A DNA stretch of 64,000 nucleotides from Prostheceraeus crozeri (GCA_907163375.1 CAJQUW010000616.1:173677-237676), one strand, 5' to 3'; numbered from the stretch's first letter, positions 33,367 to 45,872 are shown. Notes: a model not told the origin generated them from the sequence alone. A program made the numbers and translations.

Positions 33367-36026
33367 CTCCAATGCACGGAGGGAGCGTAATCTATGCCAA
33401 CCATAGAAATTAATAATACCATAGAAAGTCCTAGAATGGAAATTGCATGAAAATTATGGCACACTCCGGGGGAACTTAGTTGGGGCAAAAAGCAAATTTT
33501 GCGAGCTGGCTTTCTTGTTTTCTGGTTGGCATTTTTAATTATCAAGTCGAATTGTGATCTGGATTGTTGCCCCCAGTCCAAAGATCATGTACACAAAAGC
33601 AATAGTAAATTTACAAAATACTGCAGTGACAGGATGACAAAGAAGGAAATCCTGTAAAACGTTCTGTACGTTCATCATTTTGAAATATCGCTCCTATAAT
33701 CAATCAAGAGTGTAATCAGACACATACGCAACTTGCAATGTCGATTTACAGAGCATGCATTGCTCCAGCTTGAAATTAGAGGCCAAGAAATCTCAGAGTA
33801 TTCATTTCCCTAAAAGCGTTTCCCTGTTCAATATATTTGAACAATTTCAAAACCTTTGCATGCTTTCGAATATGAGCTTCCAAAATATCATCACACTGTA
33901 TCACATAAGTCATTTCGTGATTAATTGAAAGGATCCAGCGACATTTCATTTATCTGAGAAATGACTGTTGGTAAAGCAGCTTTCATTGTGTTTATTCCAG
34001 AAAGCTCTCGGTTTCTTAACCGCTAGAAGGAGAAATTATCCAATAATTAGAATTTCTATCTTTGAATTCTTGAGATATTCTTACAACCAGTACAGCGATC
34101 ACTTTCGCTTATGGCTCTGAACCAATTTTTGATTCGCAATCCAGCATTGAAAAAATTGGAAAATGGTTGTTTATGACTGCTACAAATAGACACAGTATAC
34201 TAATCCATAGAATAGTAGGCTAATAATTCACATGAAACAATACTGCCATCTCACTTAAAATTCTCTTCATGAAAATCCTGCAATTTGCTGTCAACAACTT
34301 CCACAACCAAATTGGCAAATAGTTTGACTATGATGCAATGTTTTAGATCTAAGCTGATATACTCGTATGTACAAACCATAGATTTTTCCATGTGCCATCA
34401 TTGAACATAGGCAAGATATCAAACTTCCATTCTAGTGTACTATTATCCATTTCTATGATGCCAACTATGAGTGCTCATGTCCTGCTTTAGTACAGACTAG
34501 ATCTATGAATAGACATTTTCACGATTGATGAGGCTAAATTTCTATTCAAATTATGCTCTTGATAATCATAGACATAACAATCACTTCATTCCTTGATCAT
34601 CATAGCACGTCGTCAAATAAAATTCTCTACGCAACTCGTGCATTAGATTGCTTCATTATAGCATTCAAATTCGCTAGATTCAAGTAGCGCTCACCCTTAG
34701 GGCTATGGCAAAAACCTGTATTTAACATAGAAGTAGATGATAGTACTCTAGAATGGAAGTTTGATATCTTGCTTATGTACAATGATGGCACATGGAAAAA
34801 TCTATGGTTTCTAGATCAGCCTCGATCATTGTATCATAGTCAAACTATTTGTCAAGTTAGCTGTGGAAGTGGGTGACAGCAAATTACAAGATTTTCTTGA
34901 AGAGAGTTTTAAGTGAGATGGTAGTATTGTTTCATTATGAAATGGCCCACTATTCTATTGGCTAATACGCTGTCTCTATATGTAGCAGTCATTGACAACC
35001 ATTATCCATTTTTTCAATACTGGAATACGATTTAAAATTTGTTTCACAGAGCCATGATTGTGAGTGGTCAGTGGAGTGGTTCTGAGAACATCTCAAAATT
35101 CACAGTTAAAAATTCTTAATTATTGGATCTTTCTCCTTGAAGCGGTAAAGAAACCTAGCGCTTTTCTGGAATAAACACACTGAAAACTTCTTTACCTACA
35201 ATCATTTCTCAGATAAATGAAATGTCGCTGGAACTTTTCAATTAATCATTGAATGACACATGTGATATAGTGTGATGATATTTTGGAAGCTGATATTTGA
35301 AAGCATGCAAAGATTTTGAAAATTGTTCGAATATAATGAGCAGGGAAGCCCCTTAAAGTAAAATGAATACTCTTAGACCTATTGGTCTCTGATTTCAGGC
35401 AGGAGTAATGCATATTCTGTAAATCAACATTACAAGCTACATATGTGTCTGATTAAACTTTTGATAGATTATGGGAACGATATTTCAAAATGATTGGCGC
35501 ACAGAACGTTTTAAAGGATTTCTTTCTTTATCATTCTATGGCTGCACTGTTCTGTAAATTCATTATTGCTTGTGTGCACATGATCTTTGGACAAGGGGCA
35601 ACAATCCAGATCACAAATTGGCTTGATAAATATAAATACCAACAAGAAAACAAGGAAACCAGCTCATACAATTTGCATTTTGCCCCAACTAAGTTCCCCC
35701 GGCGTGTGCCATAATTTCCATGCAATTTCCATTCTAGGACTTTCTATGGTATTGTTAATTTCTATGGTATTTAACCTCCGATTAACTTACAATCAGGAAA
35801 GACACTGTGAAGAAAATATTCAGAAAGCACTGAACCTGCAAGATATGCCTATTGCGTGATGCTTGGATGCATAGAAAGTAAATGTAAGATACCAGTGTAG
35901 TCTTTGAGTTCTTTACGTTTATTTAGAGAAGCTGTTCAATGTTGAAGTGAAAATACACGAATTTACTACATGGTAACCTATGTTTTCATCATATTTATTC
36001 AAAATTCAAAACGTATAATAACTGAA

Positions 36027-36151
36027 TTTCCATTGGCTCAAATTTTATTTTCAGAGGCTCAATTTGCATTTTCATTGGATCAAATTATGTTTTCGTAGAC
36101 TCAAATGAATTTTCATGAACTCAAAATATATTTTCATAGGCTCAACATGAG
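36027..36151. repeat. degenerate tandem repeat of about 21 bp
   Basis: About six units follow the pattern TTTTCAT-x3-CTCAAA-x5, lying in the part of the right palindrome arm that the left arm lacks. Units differ from each other at several positions. Confidence 0.45.
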
Positions 36152-36325
36152 CTTTAAATGGTGTAGTCTATACTAAAGCAGGACATGAGCACTCATAGTT
36201 GGCATCGATTACGCTCCTTCCCGTGCATTGGAGTAAATATCATTTCCCCCGCGGGCAATAATCTGCTGTCCAGATCAAATAAAGTGATAGGATATCTACA
36301 ACACATGCACGGAGACAAATAACTA

Positions 36326-37950
36326 CAGTCCGTTTCATAAAAAGTGGATCATCCTAAAATTTGACTAAATAAAACATAAGTATGATACAGAAAGCATTTT
36401 TCATGTTATTTCATGTCCCTAATATATTTAAATGTCCTTATATAATCTGATAAGCTATGATACAGTAACGGTTCTTAAGAAGCTAATATTTTGTGGCCCT
36501 ACCCTTATTGTCAATGACATTACCAATTCGTCTAGGCATTGATTCGATGAAATCGTTGATTTTTGACTGATCTAGCTTTCTCCACTCTCTTTTTAGCAGT
36601 GACGTAAGTTGTGATACGCCATCTGTAGGTAGCAGTGAACGACGAACGTTACGTTTTAGAATACTCCATACATTTTCTATGGGATTCAGATCAGGAGAAC
36701 GAGCTGGCCAAGATAATGTCCTAAGCCCTAATTGAGACTTGCATAAGTTGACTCTACTACTCCTGTGACACGTAGCATTATCATCCATAAATAACCAAGT
36801 TGATCTGTCATTTGGCCAATGTTCATTCGTAAAACATTCACATAGCGTTCAGAATTCATGGTTCCTTGCTGTATGTGAAGTTCAGAGCGGCCATTGGTCC
36901 AAATCAGTAGAGTCGCACCACCTTGTACCCGGGGACGATGTAAATGTCTCGGAATTTCCTGATCAGATTTTATCCATAATCTCAATCGACCATCACTATC
37001 CCTCAGACGGACTGAAGCCTCATCAGACCAGACAACCCGATCCCATTGATTTCGCCAGTGACAATGACTCATTGCCCATCTGAGACGTCTTTTTGTATGC
37101 TGATCTGATAATTCGATCTGAGAGGCCTCTTACAGCTCTTGAAATTCGACTCAATAAATCTTCTACGAATAGTGGACTTAGAAATAGACGAGTCTAGTGC
37201 AGTTAACGAGAGACTTAGATCAACTTTAACAAATCTCAAAATTAGGCAGTCTCTACGTTTGGATGTTTTGCGTGGACGGCCAGAGCCCTCTTTACGACAG
37301 AGTCGAAAATCATTATTATGCCATCGATGCACATTTGTGTAAGGGACATTTAGTCGCTTGCTTGTAGCTCGCAAAGAAAACACTAGTTCTAGCAAGGCTG
37401 ACACTTTGCCTTTTATGAATGCGATCTCGTTATTGTTCATTTGTGCTTTGTATTGTTTTCAACCTGTAAGAGATACCCGGTAGATTTCTAGCTGAAAGCA
37501 ATCAGGAGTGCTGCCAACACCACCGCAACGAAGTCAGGAAGCTATGGAACATGAAGTCCAGTTAATCACATGTAGCAGTTACATTATTGTTGATGAATAA
37601 TGGTGCTATACTGGCTCTGATTGACCGATTTTCTTTATTTTTGTTTTGCATGATAGCTTTTGGCTTGTAGAACAATATATTACATAACAAAGGAAACAAA
37701 TGTAATTTTATAAGAGTGAGGTATGATTTTGTGTAACATTGCTAAATGAAGATCAAATTATCTACTACTTTTTTATCTATAACAGGAAAACAACTCAATA
37801 TTCATGCTTGAAATTTCCAACAATGATATTAGTAAGCACAACTGACATATCTTCCAAATTTCAGAGAAATTCGTTCAAGTTTGGCGGAGTTAGACAAAGT
37901 TGAAGTTAAGGCGATGTTTAAGGGTGATCCATTTTTTATGAAACAATCTG
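36326..37950 (-). mobile_element. Tc1-type transposon, copy 2
   Basis: The termini CAGTCCGTTTCATAAAAAG and, reverse complemented, CAGATTGTTTCATAAAAAAT lie between TA dinucleotides at 36324-36325 and 37951-37952. Both ends are intact at 1625 bases. The transposase on the minus strand (37440-36483) is nearly identical to copy 1 but has more damage. Confidence 0.88.
36483..37440 (-). pseudogene. Tc1 transposase, copy 2, multiply broken
   Basis: The N-terminal frame begins at 37440 with MNNNEIAFIKGKVSALLEL. It shares with copy 1 the missing base after ESNFKSCK. It also lacks codons for Ala-Gly-Ile-Trp in the LLIWAGIWTNG block. A 16-base deletion between two CTTGGT repeats removes the run-up to FMDDNATCH. 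The DD34E residues themselves are present across the pieces. It is closely related to 18007-18992. Confidence 0.85.
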
Positions 37951-38085
37951 TATTATCTAAACATGAATATGTCTGAAGAAATATGATGATGATGAATAAA
38001 TATGAAGATGAACAAGATGTCTTGCAAAAGTCACGGCTATAGAAATGTTGAAATGTTAGAATAATTTGGAGCGAGTTGAGACATA

Positions 38086-39402
38086 CAGACCGTTTCAAAA
38101 GTAACTGCACAAAAAAACTAGGCCATTTTCAAATGAAATGTTCGTGTTGAAGTCCTGGATTAATTTTGATAAACGATGTACCATATGAAACCTGATGTTC
38201 CATAGATTGTTTTGACATATATTTCGTTTTCATGTGTGGTCAGCTGTGGTCAGTAGGCCTTATGAAAAAAATTGAGCTTTTTCTTTGATGCAGGATTTCA
38301 ATATTAAGACGACAGAATTATTTTATGAAAGTTGGCAGAACTATCATGAACTATCAGTCAGCTTCATCATGATACACGGTTTTTAGGATTGGCTGTATGT
38401 ACAAAAAGATACAATACTAATAAGTTTTACCAAAAAAATGTTGTTAAAAAGATCTCACAAGATTTTCTGATTGATGAAGATGCTCAATTTCAGTAGCCTT
38501 TGTACCATGTGAAAGGTTATGTCAAGCACTTAAATTTGGCAAGGCGTTTAGCTTATATCTGGTCAGCTGTGTCCAGCAGACTTAAAAGTGTGAATGTTTG
38601 GTCAATTCGGTAACCGACACCTACAGACGAAACTATGCAAAAGAGAAAATTGAGATTATCATCATTGAATCAGGCTCGTGTGAAGCTTTCAGATGATACC
38701 GGTATATTGTTTTCCGAATTCGGTCATCAATTTGGGCAATTTCATTCAATTTACACTTCTACCTAATTTTACGCCACTTTCGCGTTAACAATGTTCAACA
38801 ACGGTCAACTGCACACAACTTAACAACTTCTACTGTATTAACGCTGGTGCTTTCGAGTTTGGGTTTATAATAATGCTGGTGTTATCAGCTCCAAGAATAT
38901 GTAAGTTTTATCAAAATCGGCCCATCCGTTCACTGACAAACTTCAAATCTGTATTATTCCTATAGTCAGTCATTGCGTGAGTCATCATTTTCCTCACTTG
39001 AGGTCAGAAGAAATTCGAATCTCGGATCAGACAGGGCTTGTCTCGTCTCTGCACCTGTTCACAGCAAACAATAGTATTTCCTTCACGGCGTAGGAATGCT
39101 AACACTTGCGTTGCGTCCGATAAATGGAGCAGCTCATCAATGATGAAAAAGAGAATGAGTGACACATGGACCAACATGATATTGATATCTGATATAGCAT
39201 CGTGTAAGTAACAAAAGCAGACAATCACTAATAACTTCATTTAATTAGGCAAACCATACCACTGTGTTTCCTGAACCAAGCGTCTCACCTGACCAAGTAA
39301 ATGAGTTTATTGATCGATTATCAGCATGCGATTAAATTTGATGAGAACATACAACAGATACAAGAATTTTTTGGGCTGTACAACGATTTATGAAACGGTC
39401 TG
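38086..39402. mobile_element. non-autonomous Tc1/mariner-type TIR element
   Basis: The ends CAGACCGTTTCAAAAG and, reverse complemented, CAGACCGTTTCATAAATC are flanked by TA (38084-38085 and 39403-39404). The matching place in gene C (12328-12329) is an empty TA site within continuous homologous sequence, so the borders are exact. No transposase motif is visible in the 1.3 kb. A small open frame (39240-39004, minus) starts with a hydrophobic segment but matches no family that I know. The termini resemble the CAGTCCGTTTCAT ends of the Tc1 copies. Confidence 0.8.
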
Positions 39403-39562
39403 TAGTATTCAGTTTCGAATTTTCACACTTAAAGGAATGACAGAGTGCTGGAGATCTTCTATAAATACATGACAAGTTGGTCGGTAAGCAAGATAATCAG
39501 TCGATTAGCGGACCACAATGTATACTAAGCTAAAAAAATAATATATAACAATAAATATAATA

Positions 39563-39838
39563 TATAAATCAAAATACACTTATGAAATTTTCGTGTATGC
39601 TCATACAATTATTCTACAATTGCAGCTAACTAACACTCTGGGCTCGGCCCTTACCCGTCCCCCTGGCCAAATTTCTATAAATCAAAATACACTTGTGAAA
39701 TTTTCGTATATGCTCATACAATTATTCTATAATTGCAGCTAACTAACACTCTGGGCTCGGCCCTTACACGTCCCCCTGGCCAAATTTCTATAAATCAAAA
39801 TACACTTATGAAATTTTCGTGCATGCTCATGCAAAGTT
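39563..39838. repeat. 113-bp tandem repeat, about 2.4 units
   Basis: Units start at 39563, 39676 and 39789 with TATAAATCAAAATACAC. Each contains an otherwise unusual GC-rich block (GGGCTCGGCCCTTAC, then CGTCCCCCTGGCC). The third unit diverges after GAAATTTTCGTG. The array ends about 40 bases before the first exon of the P-like transposase and may be part of that element's 5' region. Confidence 0.75.
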
Positions 39839-39877
39839 TTGTACACCATTAGTATGTTGTGTATTTTAAAATTTCAG

Positions 39878-42800
39878 ATGCATGTGTGTGCAATTGCGAA
39901 AGCGGCTACGTTGCAAATCGCAAAAGTTAGAGAGGAATTCCAAAACCATCGGCTCCTTGATTACCCAATTAAATCAACGGAAGTTGTTGCGTGACGAAGA
40001 TGCCTCTGATTTGAAAAGGTTTGGTGGATTGACACATTCGTTATTCAATAATGAAGTAAAAAATCATCACAGAAAACAAGGTAGAAGGTACAACAATGAT
40101 GTAGCGAAATTTGCAATTGCCTTGCACTTTTATAGCCCAGCATATCGATTCGTAAGAAGAGTGCTTTCATTACCTCACGAGTCGCGTATTAAAGAATGGA
40201 TTTGTAACGTGGAATGTGAACACGGATTATTGGAAACTTCTCTCGATTTTTTGGCCAAGAGATATGAGAATTCTTCACAAGAGACTGATTTTTCCCTGCT
40301 CCTGGATAAAATGAATATTCGGAAATTGTCAGAGTATGATTTTACAAGGTAAGCTTTAGCATTATCATATTATGATGCATGTATTAGGTCCATGTCATGG
40401 TTTTTATCAATACCTTTCTCCTACACTGTAAATCGCTGGATACGAAAATTACATACAAACACATACCAAGTTTACATACAATTTGAAACCAACATTTGAT
40501 ACGAGATTCTGGTATATATAAAGAAATCTGGTATGTTTTTCATACGAATGGCCATTTACTTTCGTATGTGATTGGTATGTAAACGATACGAACTATGCTA
40601 ACTGTGATTGGCTGTTTTACGTTGAAATACGAATTCTTGTTATGTTTTATATACGAGACCCGATGCAAATTGGTATGTGTTTCGTATGTCTTTCGTATGA
40701 ATAGCTTTATGTCATATGGCAAAAAATATGTTATACTACATACTACTTACAAATAACTTTTTTCCAGTAATACCAGCCGTGAATATTTCTTTGTGAAAGT
40801 GTGGTATTTAACTAGATTAGATTTGTTGTGGAATTAAAGCCGCATGCCATCTTCGCAACTTGTCTTATAGCATTCACAAGACTCATAATTAGCTCATTTC
40901 CTTGAACTAAATTGATAAACATCATTTCAATATAACGATAACTTTTCAGCAACCATGTTGACTTATATATCTCAAACATAACTATTTTTGCGTTTAATGA
41001 ATTATAATGTGTTTTTACTTCGGATTGATAATATGCCTTATTTCAAAATTACATGATACATAATTGTTGATGGCTGAATACTTATTGATTATTCATGAAA
41101 TGCCTTAAACTTACGTGTATTAAAATCGAATTCAGCATTAAAAGTATCACTCTTGAATGTCATTATCTAACTACTTACAGAACAGTAGTAACATTAGTGT
41201 GATCTTTATTGACAAAAGTCCTTAAATCAAGATACTGTGGACATGATTGATGCTTTCTTTTAACATTGTGCTGGTATGGCTTTAGTATGTAAAGCATACC
41301 ACACTTGAAATAACATGCGAAAAGCATACAAATATATACCAAGATCATACAGAAATATACCAAAAAAATATTTTGGTATGCATCCTTCGTATGTGATTGG
41401 TATTGTGCGATTTACAGTGTATAATAAATGTACTTAGCCTAAGGCATAAGATTGATTATAGCCACACAAGGATGATGATGGACAATTTCACAAAATCAAA
41501 TGGGACTACGTTGAGGAGCTACACAAATTACAAGATAGAGACTCGCTTGTGCTTGCCAATCGATTAGGTGTTAACGAAGGTGAGGCATACGATGTAGACA
41601 TGTCTGTATATATGTACGTATAGAATTTCCATATCGCAACATTCATTCTTGTACGAGTAGATAATGTCAATTTGTGTAATAGAGGACTTACCCACCCTTT
41701 TCAATTTACCTTGCATTACAATGCATATAAAAATGACAACATCAAGATAATCAATTTTTGACTCTATTGCATTATGCCCTTTGTATCTCGATGATAATCG
41801 GGGTCCTCTTTTTTAAAACAGGTACGGCTTGCTGCGCAAACTCTCAGTCGATCAGTGGCGGATGCCATTGACTTCCTACGGCATAATGGTGTTCCTGAAT
41901 TCCAAGGAAGTCAGGAAACAACGAAATTCATACGGATTGTAGATGGGCTGTTTGATCGACTTAACAGCAAAAATATTTTTCAAAATGGTACCAAGGCGCC
42001 CCTTTCTTTAAGTAATTCTGGCGAATGGAAACCCTTTTTCGAAATGGCTCTCAGATATCTTGAATCCTTGTGCACTAATGATCATGTTCCACTTGCTGAT
42101 TCAAGGAGAAGAATTCCTACAATGGGATTCAAGGTTACTGTTCATTCTATTCGCGATCTTTCTGAATATCTGATTCAAGAGCGTGGTCACTCTTTTTTTC
42201 TGACGTACAAAACATCGCAGGATCATCTCGAGATCTTATTCAGCAAGATACGGCAGCGTGGTGGCTTCAACAATAATCCATCCGTGCAACAATTCAAAAC
42301 CGCGTTCAAGTCCCTCTTGATAAATAACTTAATAAAACCTTCGAGAAATGCTAATGTTATGGCTGATGACACCAACAACATCACGGACTTTCACCTCGAC
42401 TTCAGGTCCTCGAAGCGGCAGAGTGGAATCCCTGAGTTGAAGTTGAGCTCAGATGATGAAGTGGATGATGACACTGAGTTCCGCTATTCTTGTTGGATGT
42501 CGAGTTTCCAGAACTGTGATTCTGACTGGAGACTAAATATCTTACTTTACGTTTCAGGTTATGTGGTGAAACGATGCCTGCGCTTCCTAGATTGCTCTCA
42601 ATGCAATGGTGCGTTGTTTGAGAGCGATGAAGACAGTATGAAGGATGTATCTTTCACCCGTTTGTTTTCAGCAAAGCAGAGAGGAGGCCCATCCACTCCT
42701 AGTTTCGCTGTATATAGTATCGTGAAAATTGCTTTCCGCTCTCTTTTTCCGGGTGTTCACGATGTGACCCTCCTCCCCACAGTATCGAACATTGATTTGA

Positions 42801-43054
42801 AAATTAAACATTTTGTCCTGCAGAAAGTTGATGTAAAAACTTTATTTCCTACCCTTTTTGCAGACCACTTTTATGACCATGACTTTCATCAAGACTCTGA
42901 TCATCTAACAAAACTTATCAGGCTGATCACGTCGAATTATGTTAAAATTCGCCTCTTTCGGTACGGTAAGATATATTTTGAACGTAATATCTTTAATTCA
43001 AAAGTCCTATCACGTCAGCAGGCAATGAAGCTGATTCTCTTTAGAGGCAAATAA
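39878..43054 (+). CDS. P-element/THAP9-like transposase, lacking the THAP domain
   Basis: Exon-like blocks: 39878-40348 (donor GTAAGC), about 41471-41578 (WDYVEELHKLQDRDSLVLAN) and 41822-43054. The first has a basic coiled-coil start, then LALHFYSPAYRFVRR-like sequence. The last begins VRLAAQTLSRSVADAIDFL and includes LTYKTSQDHLEILFSKIRQR, GGFNNNPSVQQF and LLYVSGYVVKRCLRFL. These are P-element/THAP9 transposase blocks. The N-terminal THAP zinc finger is not visible upstream, and the phases of the provisional exons do not join cleanly, so the copy is probably defective. AATAAA follows at about 43080. Compared with gene C, the whole P-like block (about 39475-43385) is an insertion. Confidence 0.8.
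40424..41419. mobile_element. CACTG-ended element in the P-like intron
   Basis: A perfect 13-bp inverted repeat, CACTGTAAATCGC, bounds 996 bases, with TA on both outer sides (40422-40423 and 41420-41421). About 300 bases at the left and 150 at the right are packed with CGTATG, ATACGA, GGTATG and CATACC words in both orientations. The centre has few. Such clustered subterminal words are typical transposase-binding arrays, for example in CACTA-type elements. No transposase is encoded. Confidence 0.7.
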
Positions 43055-45303
43055 ATTTTGATTTACCGAGTTTTCTTTTGAATAAAACATTACTTCGCAT
43101 GCACCTAATTTTCTATTTAAGCTACATTTATGTAAGCAATCATGATGAGTGAGAAAGTATGACATTGCAGGTCATCAGGAATTGTCAACATTTCTATGAT
43201 TCGTTATCAATTATTATCGTCGTTGAAAGTTAATGTGCTTGTTATCATTACATTCTCACAGACACGTGCATGCCGACATTTGTTTCTTGCCTACATACCG
43301 GGATTGTGCGCGCGCGCGTGGCAGGGAAAGCAGGCTTCACGCAAATCGGGGAGTAGTCCATCTATCCCTTTCTAGATCTGTAGACACAATGGTGTACTTG
43401 ATCAGAGCTGGATGACTAATTGACAGCACAGTCGATGCCACAGTAATCTACTGAGAAGGCTGTTGAAGCAAGAGAATATTTAAGAAGTCTCTACGTACGC
43501 CCGTGTTATAAAACAAAGCATGTCTTAAGTGACGTGTGGAAGTTTAGACTGCCTTTTTGACATTTGCTGCCGCTTTTGAAATCGCCATTTCTTTTCGTTT
43601 TCTCTACTGATGTTTGCTTTGTGGGAGAATATTCTTATTGAATTTCTTGAATTTGTCTTTAATTTGATGATATAGTACACGTGCTGATGGAATGTTGTCA
43701 TACATGATCATACGTGACTCATTCGCCTGACGATGACTGCCAATGGCAGACAAAAGGTGTTTTCTTTAATTTTTCAATCTAAAAATGTATGCAAATGCAA
43801 AAGTAGAAAGATGTCCTCAGACTCTATCAAATCAAGCACGAAAATGCTTTGGCAGCCGTAGACGCTGCATTTCGCCCTTCAAGGGATCGTCAGTGCAGTT
43901 CGGAAAGGTCCAAACTACTTAAATTATCCAGAGTGGTGAACAAGCTGAAGGACTGCACAACATGCTGCTCTGCGTTTGTTTATCTTGGCTTTGACGTGCG
44001 ATTGATTATCATAATGATTGCAGAGGACTAGTTCGCCACGGCATAGAATACATAGAGTAGGGATATGTAGGTAGAGTGTCGACTCAAAAAGTATCTGTAT
44101 AAAGTGACAATTTTATATGAAAAGATTCAGTTTTTTGCGGAGATTACGTTCCCGTGGTCTAAAAATTATTCTGGCACTTTTGAAAATGGTCAAAATTTGC
44201 CACTTTGCATACTACCGAGATGACTCTCCTATATAAGTAGTATGAAACAACTTGGATATCAAAAGGAATAGGGGCCTAAATATTTGATAATAATCATCCT
44301 GCGATAGGATCTCGCTCAAGGAAATACTCTTAAGGTTGAGCATGAAAGTAACAGGAACCCATCGAATTGCTAATTTAGCAAACATTAAATCTCCAAGGCT
44401 GTCATGAGAATCTGTGAAATACCATCATTTCCTTCTGCATTACAGTCATGATCACTCAATTCCGTTGTAATTTCTGCAAAATTGCAATATTGTGCATATC
44501 TCACATTTGGTGACAATACCACCTGTATCTCCCTTGAGTTCATTTAATAAAATCGAAAGTGTATACACATTGGGGATTTGATAAATGCGAAGTTACCACT
44601 CTACCTAATACATTTACTCTATGATAGAATAGAAAGATGTCCTCAGACTTGAACAAATCAAAATTCACGAAAATTCTTTGGCGGCCGCAAACGCTGCGTT
44701 TCACCTTTCAAGGGCTCGTCAGTGCGGCTAGGAATGGCCCAAACTAGTTTAAAATAGCTAGAATGGCTGAACAAGCTGAAGGACTGCACAACAGACTGCT
44801 TTGCGTTTGATGTACCATTCATGTGAGATATCTTAATCGGTTCATGACACAGCAATAAAATGTAGTCGCTTGAGAATGACCTGCGTTGTTGATCTCGCGC
44901 TAAAAGGAAAAGACATCTTGTCTCTCAATAACTCGAAATCAACTGTATTTATTCAATAATATTTCTTGAAATACCTCAATCGGTCGCAGCGCAGCTGAGC
45001 CGATTTGGAAGCATACTACAAAAGCTAGCTTTTAGACACGTTTGTGCAGTTGGCGGAACCAGTTTTATCCTTTTATCCTTAACCTTGAATTTCGATTGCT
45101 AACTTGAGAAATCTGAGCTCAGATTCATGACGAAAGCAATGGTTCCGCTGGGTGGTTCCGCCAACTTCACGCACCCTTCTTTTAGACAACCATTGTTTGA
45201 CCTTTACTTGTATTTTGCAATTAATCTCTCAGTGTTCAGTTTATTGCTCTGAAATAGAATTCTTAATGGAATCTTTGATTTTAATTCATGATTTCTCTTT
45301 TAG
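43055..45303. repeat. Kunitz D intron with a locally repeated segment
   Basis: 43386-43990 matches 12400-12930 in the gene C intron. A further copy of its second half (TTTGGCGGCCGCAAACGCTG onward) lies at 44660-44810, so the segment is repeated within the D intron. 44060-44640 and 44860-45200 hold nothing that I recognise. A short (GC)n run lies at about 43309-43320. Confidence 0.5.
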
Positions 45304-45476
45304 CATCTCCCAATCTTTGTAAACTGCCTCCAATGGTTGGCCCATGTAATGTATTCTATCCAAGATATCATTTTGACAGTGTATCTGGAACTTGCAAACA
45401 ATTCATTTACAGTGGTTGCGGAGGAAACAACAATAGCTTTGCAACCGAAGAAAATTGCCTTCAGAGATGTACCTGA
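45304..45476 (+). pseudogene. Kunitz gene D, second domain exon
   Basis: The acceptor AG at 45302-45303 is followed by a phase-1 exon encoding SPNLCKLPPMVGPCNVF through ENCLQRCT and a TGA at 45474-45476. All six cysteines are present, unlike the paired exon in gene C. P1 would be Asn, so a standard trypsin-inhibitor role is doubtful. It cannot splice to the first-domain exon at 32996-33190, which is inverted, unless another exon is used. Confidence 0.7.
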
Positions 45477-45872
45477 GCTTTCACACAGTAGGTTGGATCA
45501 AGCATCAACTTACCACATTCAAAGAATGAGCAGCATATCAACATATCAATTAATAAGCATAGAAAATTGTTCTTTCTTTACGCAGATAAACAAAATAATT
45601 TATTTCTATGTCCTGAATGGGCAATTCCATTTGTTCTTACGATACATTATGCAACATACTTCTGTGTATATATTTTGACAGGATATATATTTCCAACAAT
45701 TATAAAAATGAAAAGTGTCATCATTCATTTAAATTTGATGGCTTCTCGTGATAGCTGTGCACAGCTTTCCGTTTCAAAATCAGACTCTCAACCTCAGAGT
45801 GAACATTTTTGCAGCACTTGCTTGAATCACAGCTGATTTCTTCGAACAATCACACATAATAATAATAATAAT

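Larger units (their letters stand above)
33227..36323. repeat. 3.1-kb imperfect palindrome
   Basis: A left arm (33227-about 34442) is followed by its inverted counterpart (about 34735-36323), with a spacer of roughly 290 bases. Matching pairs include 33241-33326 with 36225-36318, 33400-33600 with 35570-35760, and 34196-34442 with 34740-34990. The right arm has about 400 extra bases (35780-36180). The left arm alone carries the 40-bp hairpin insertion. Part of the spacer (34458-34493) reappears inverted at 36173-36208. Tc1 copy 2 begins three bases beyond the right arm. No gene is visible in the arms. Confidence 0.7.
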
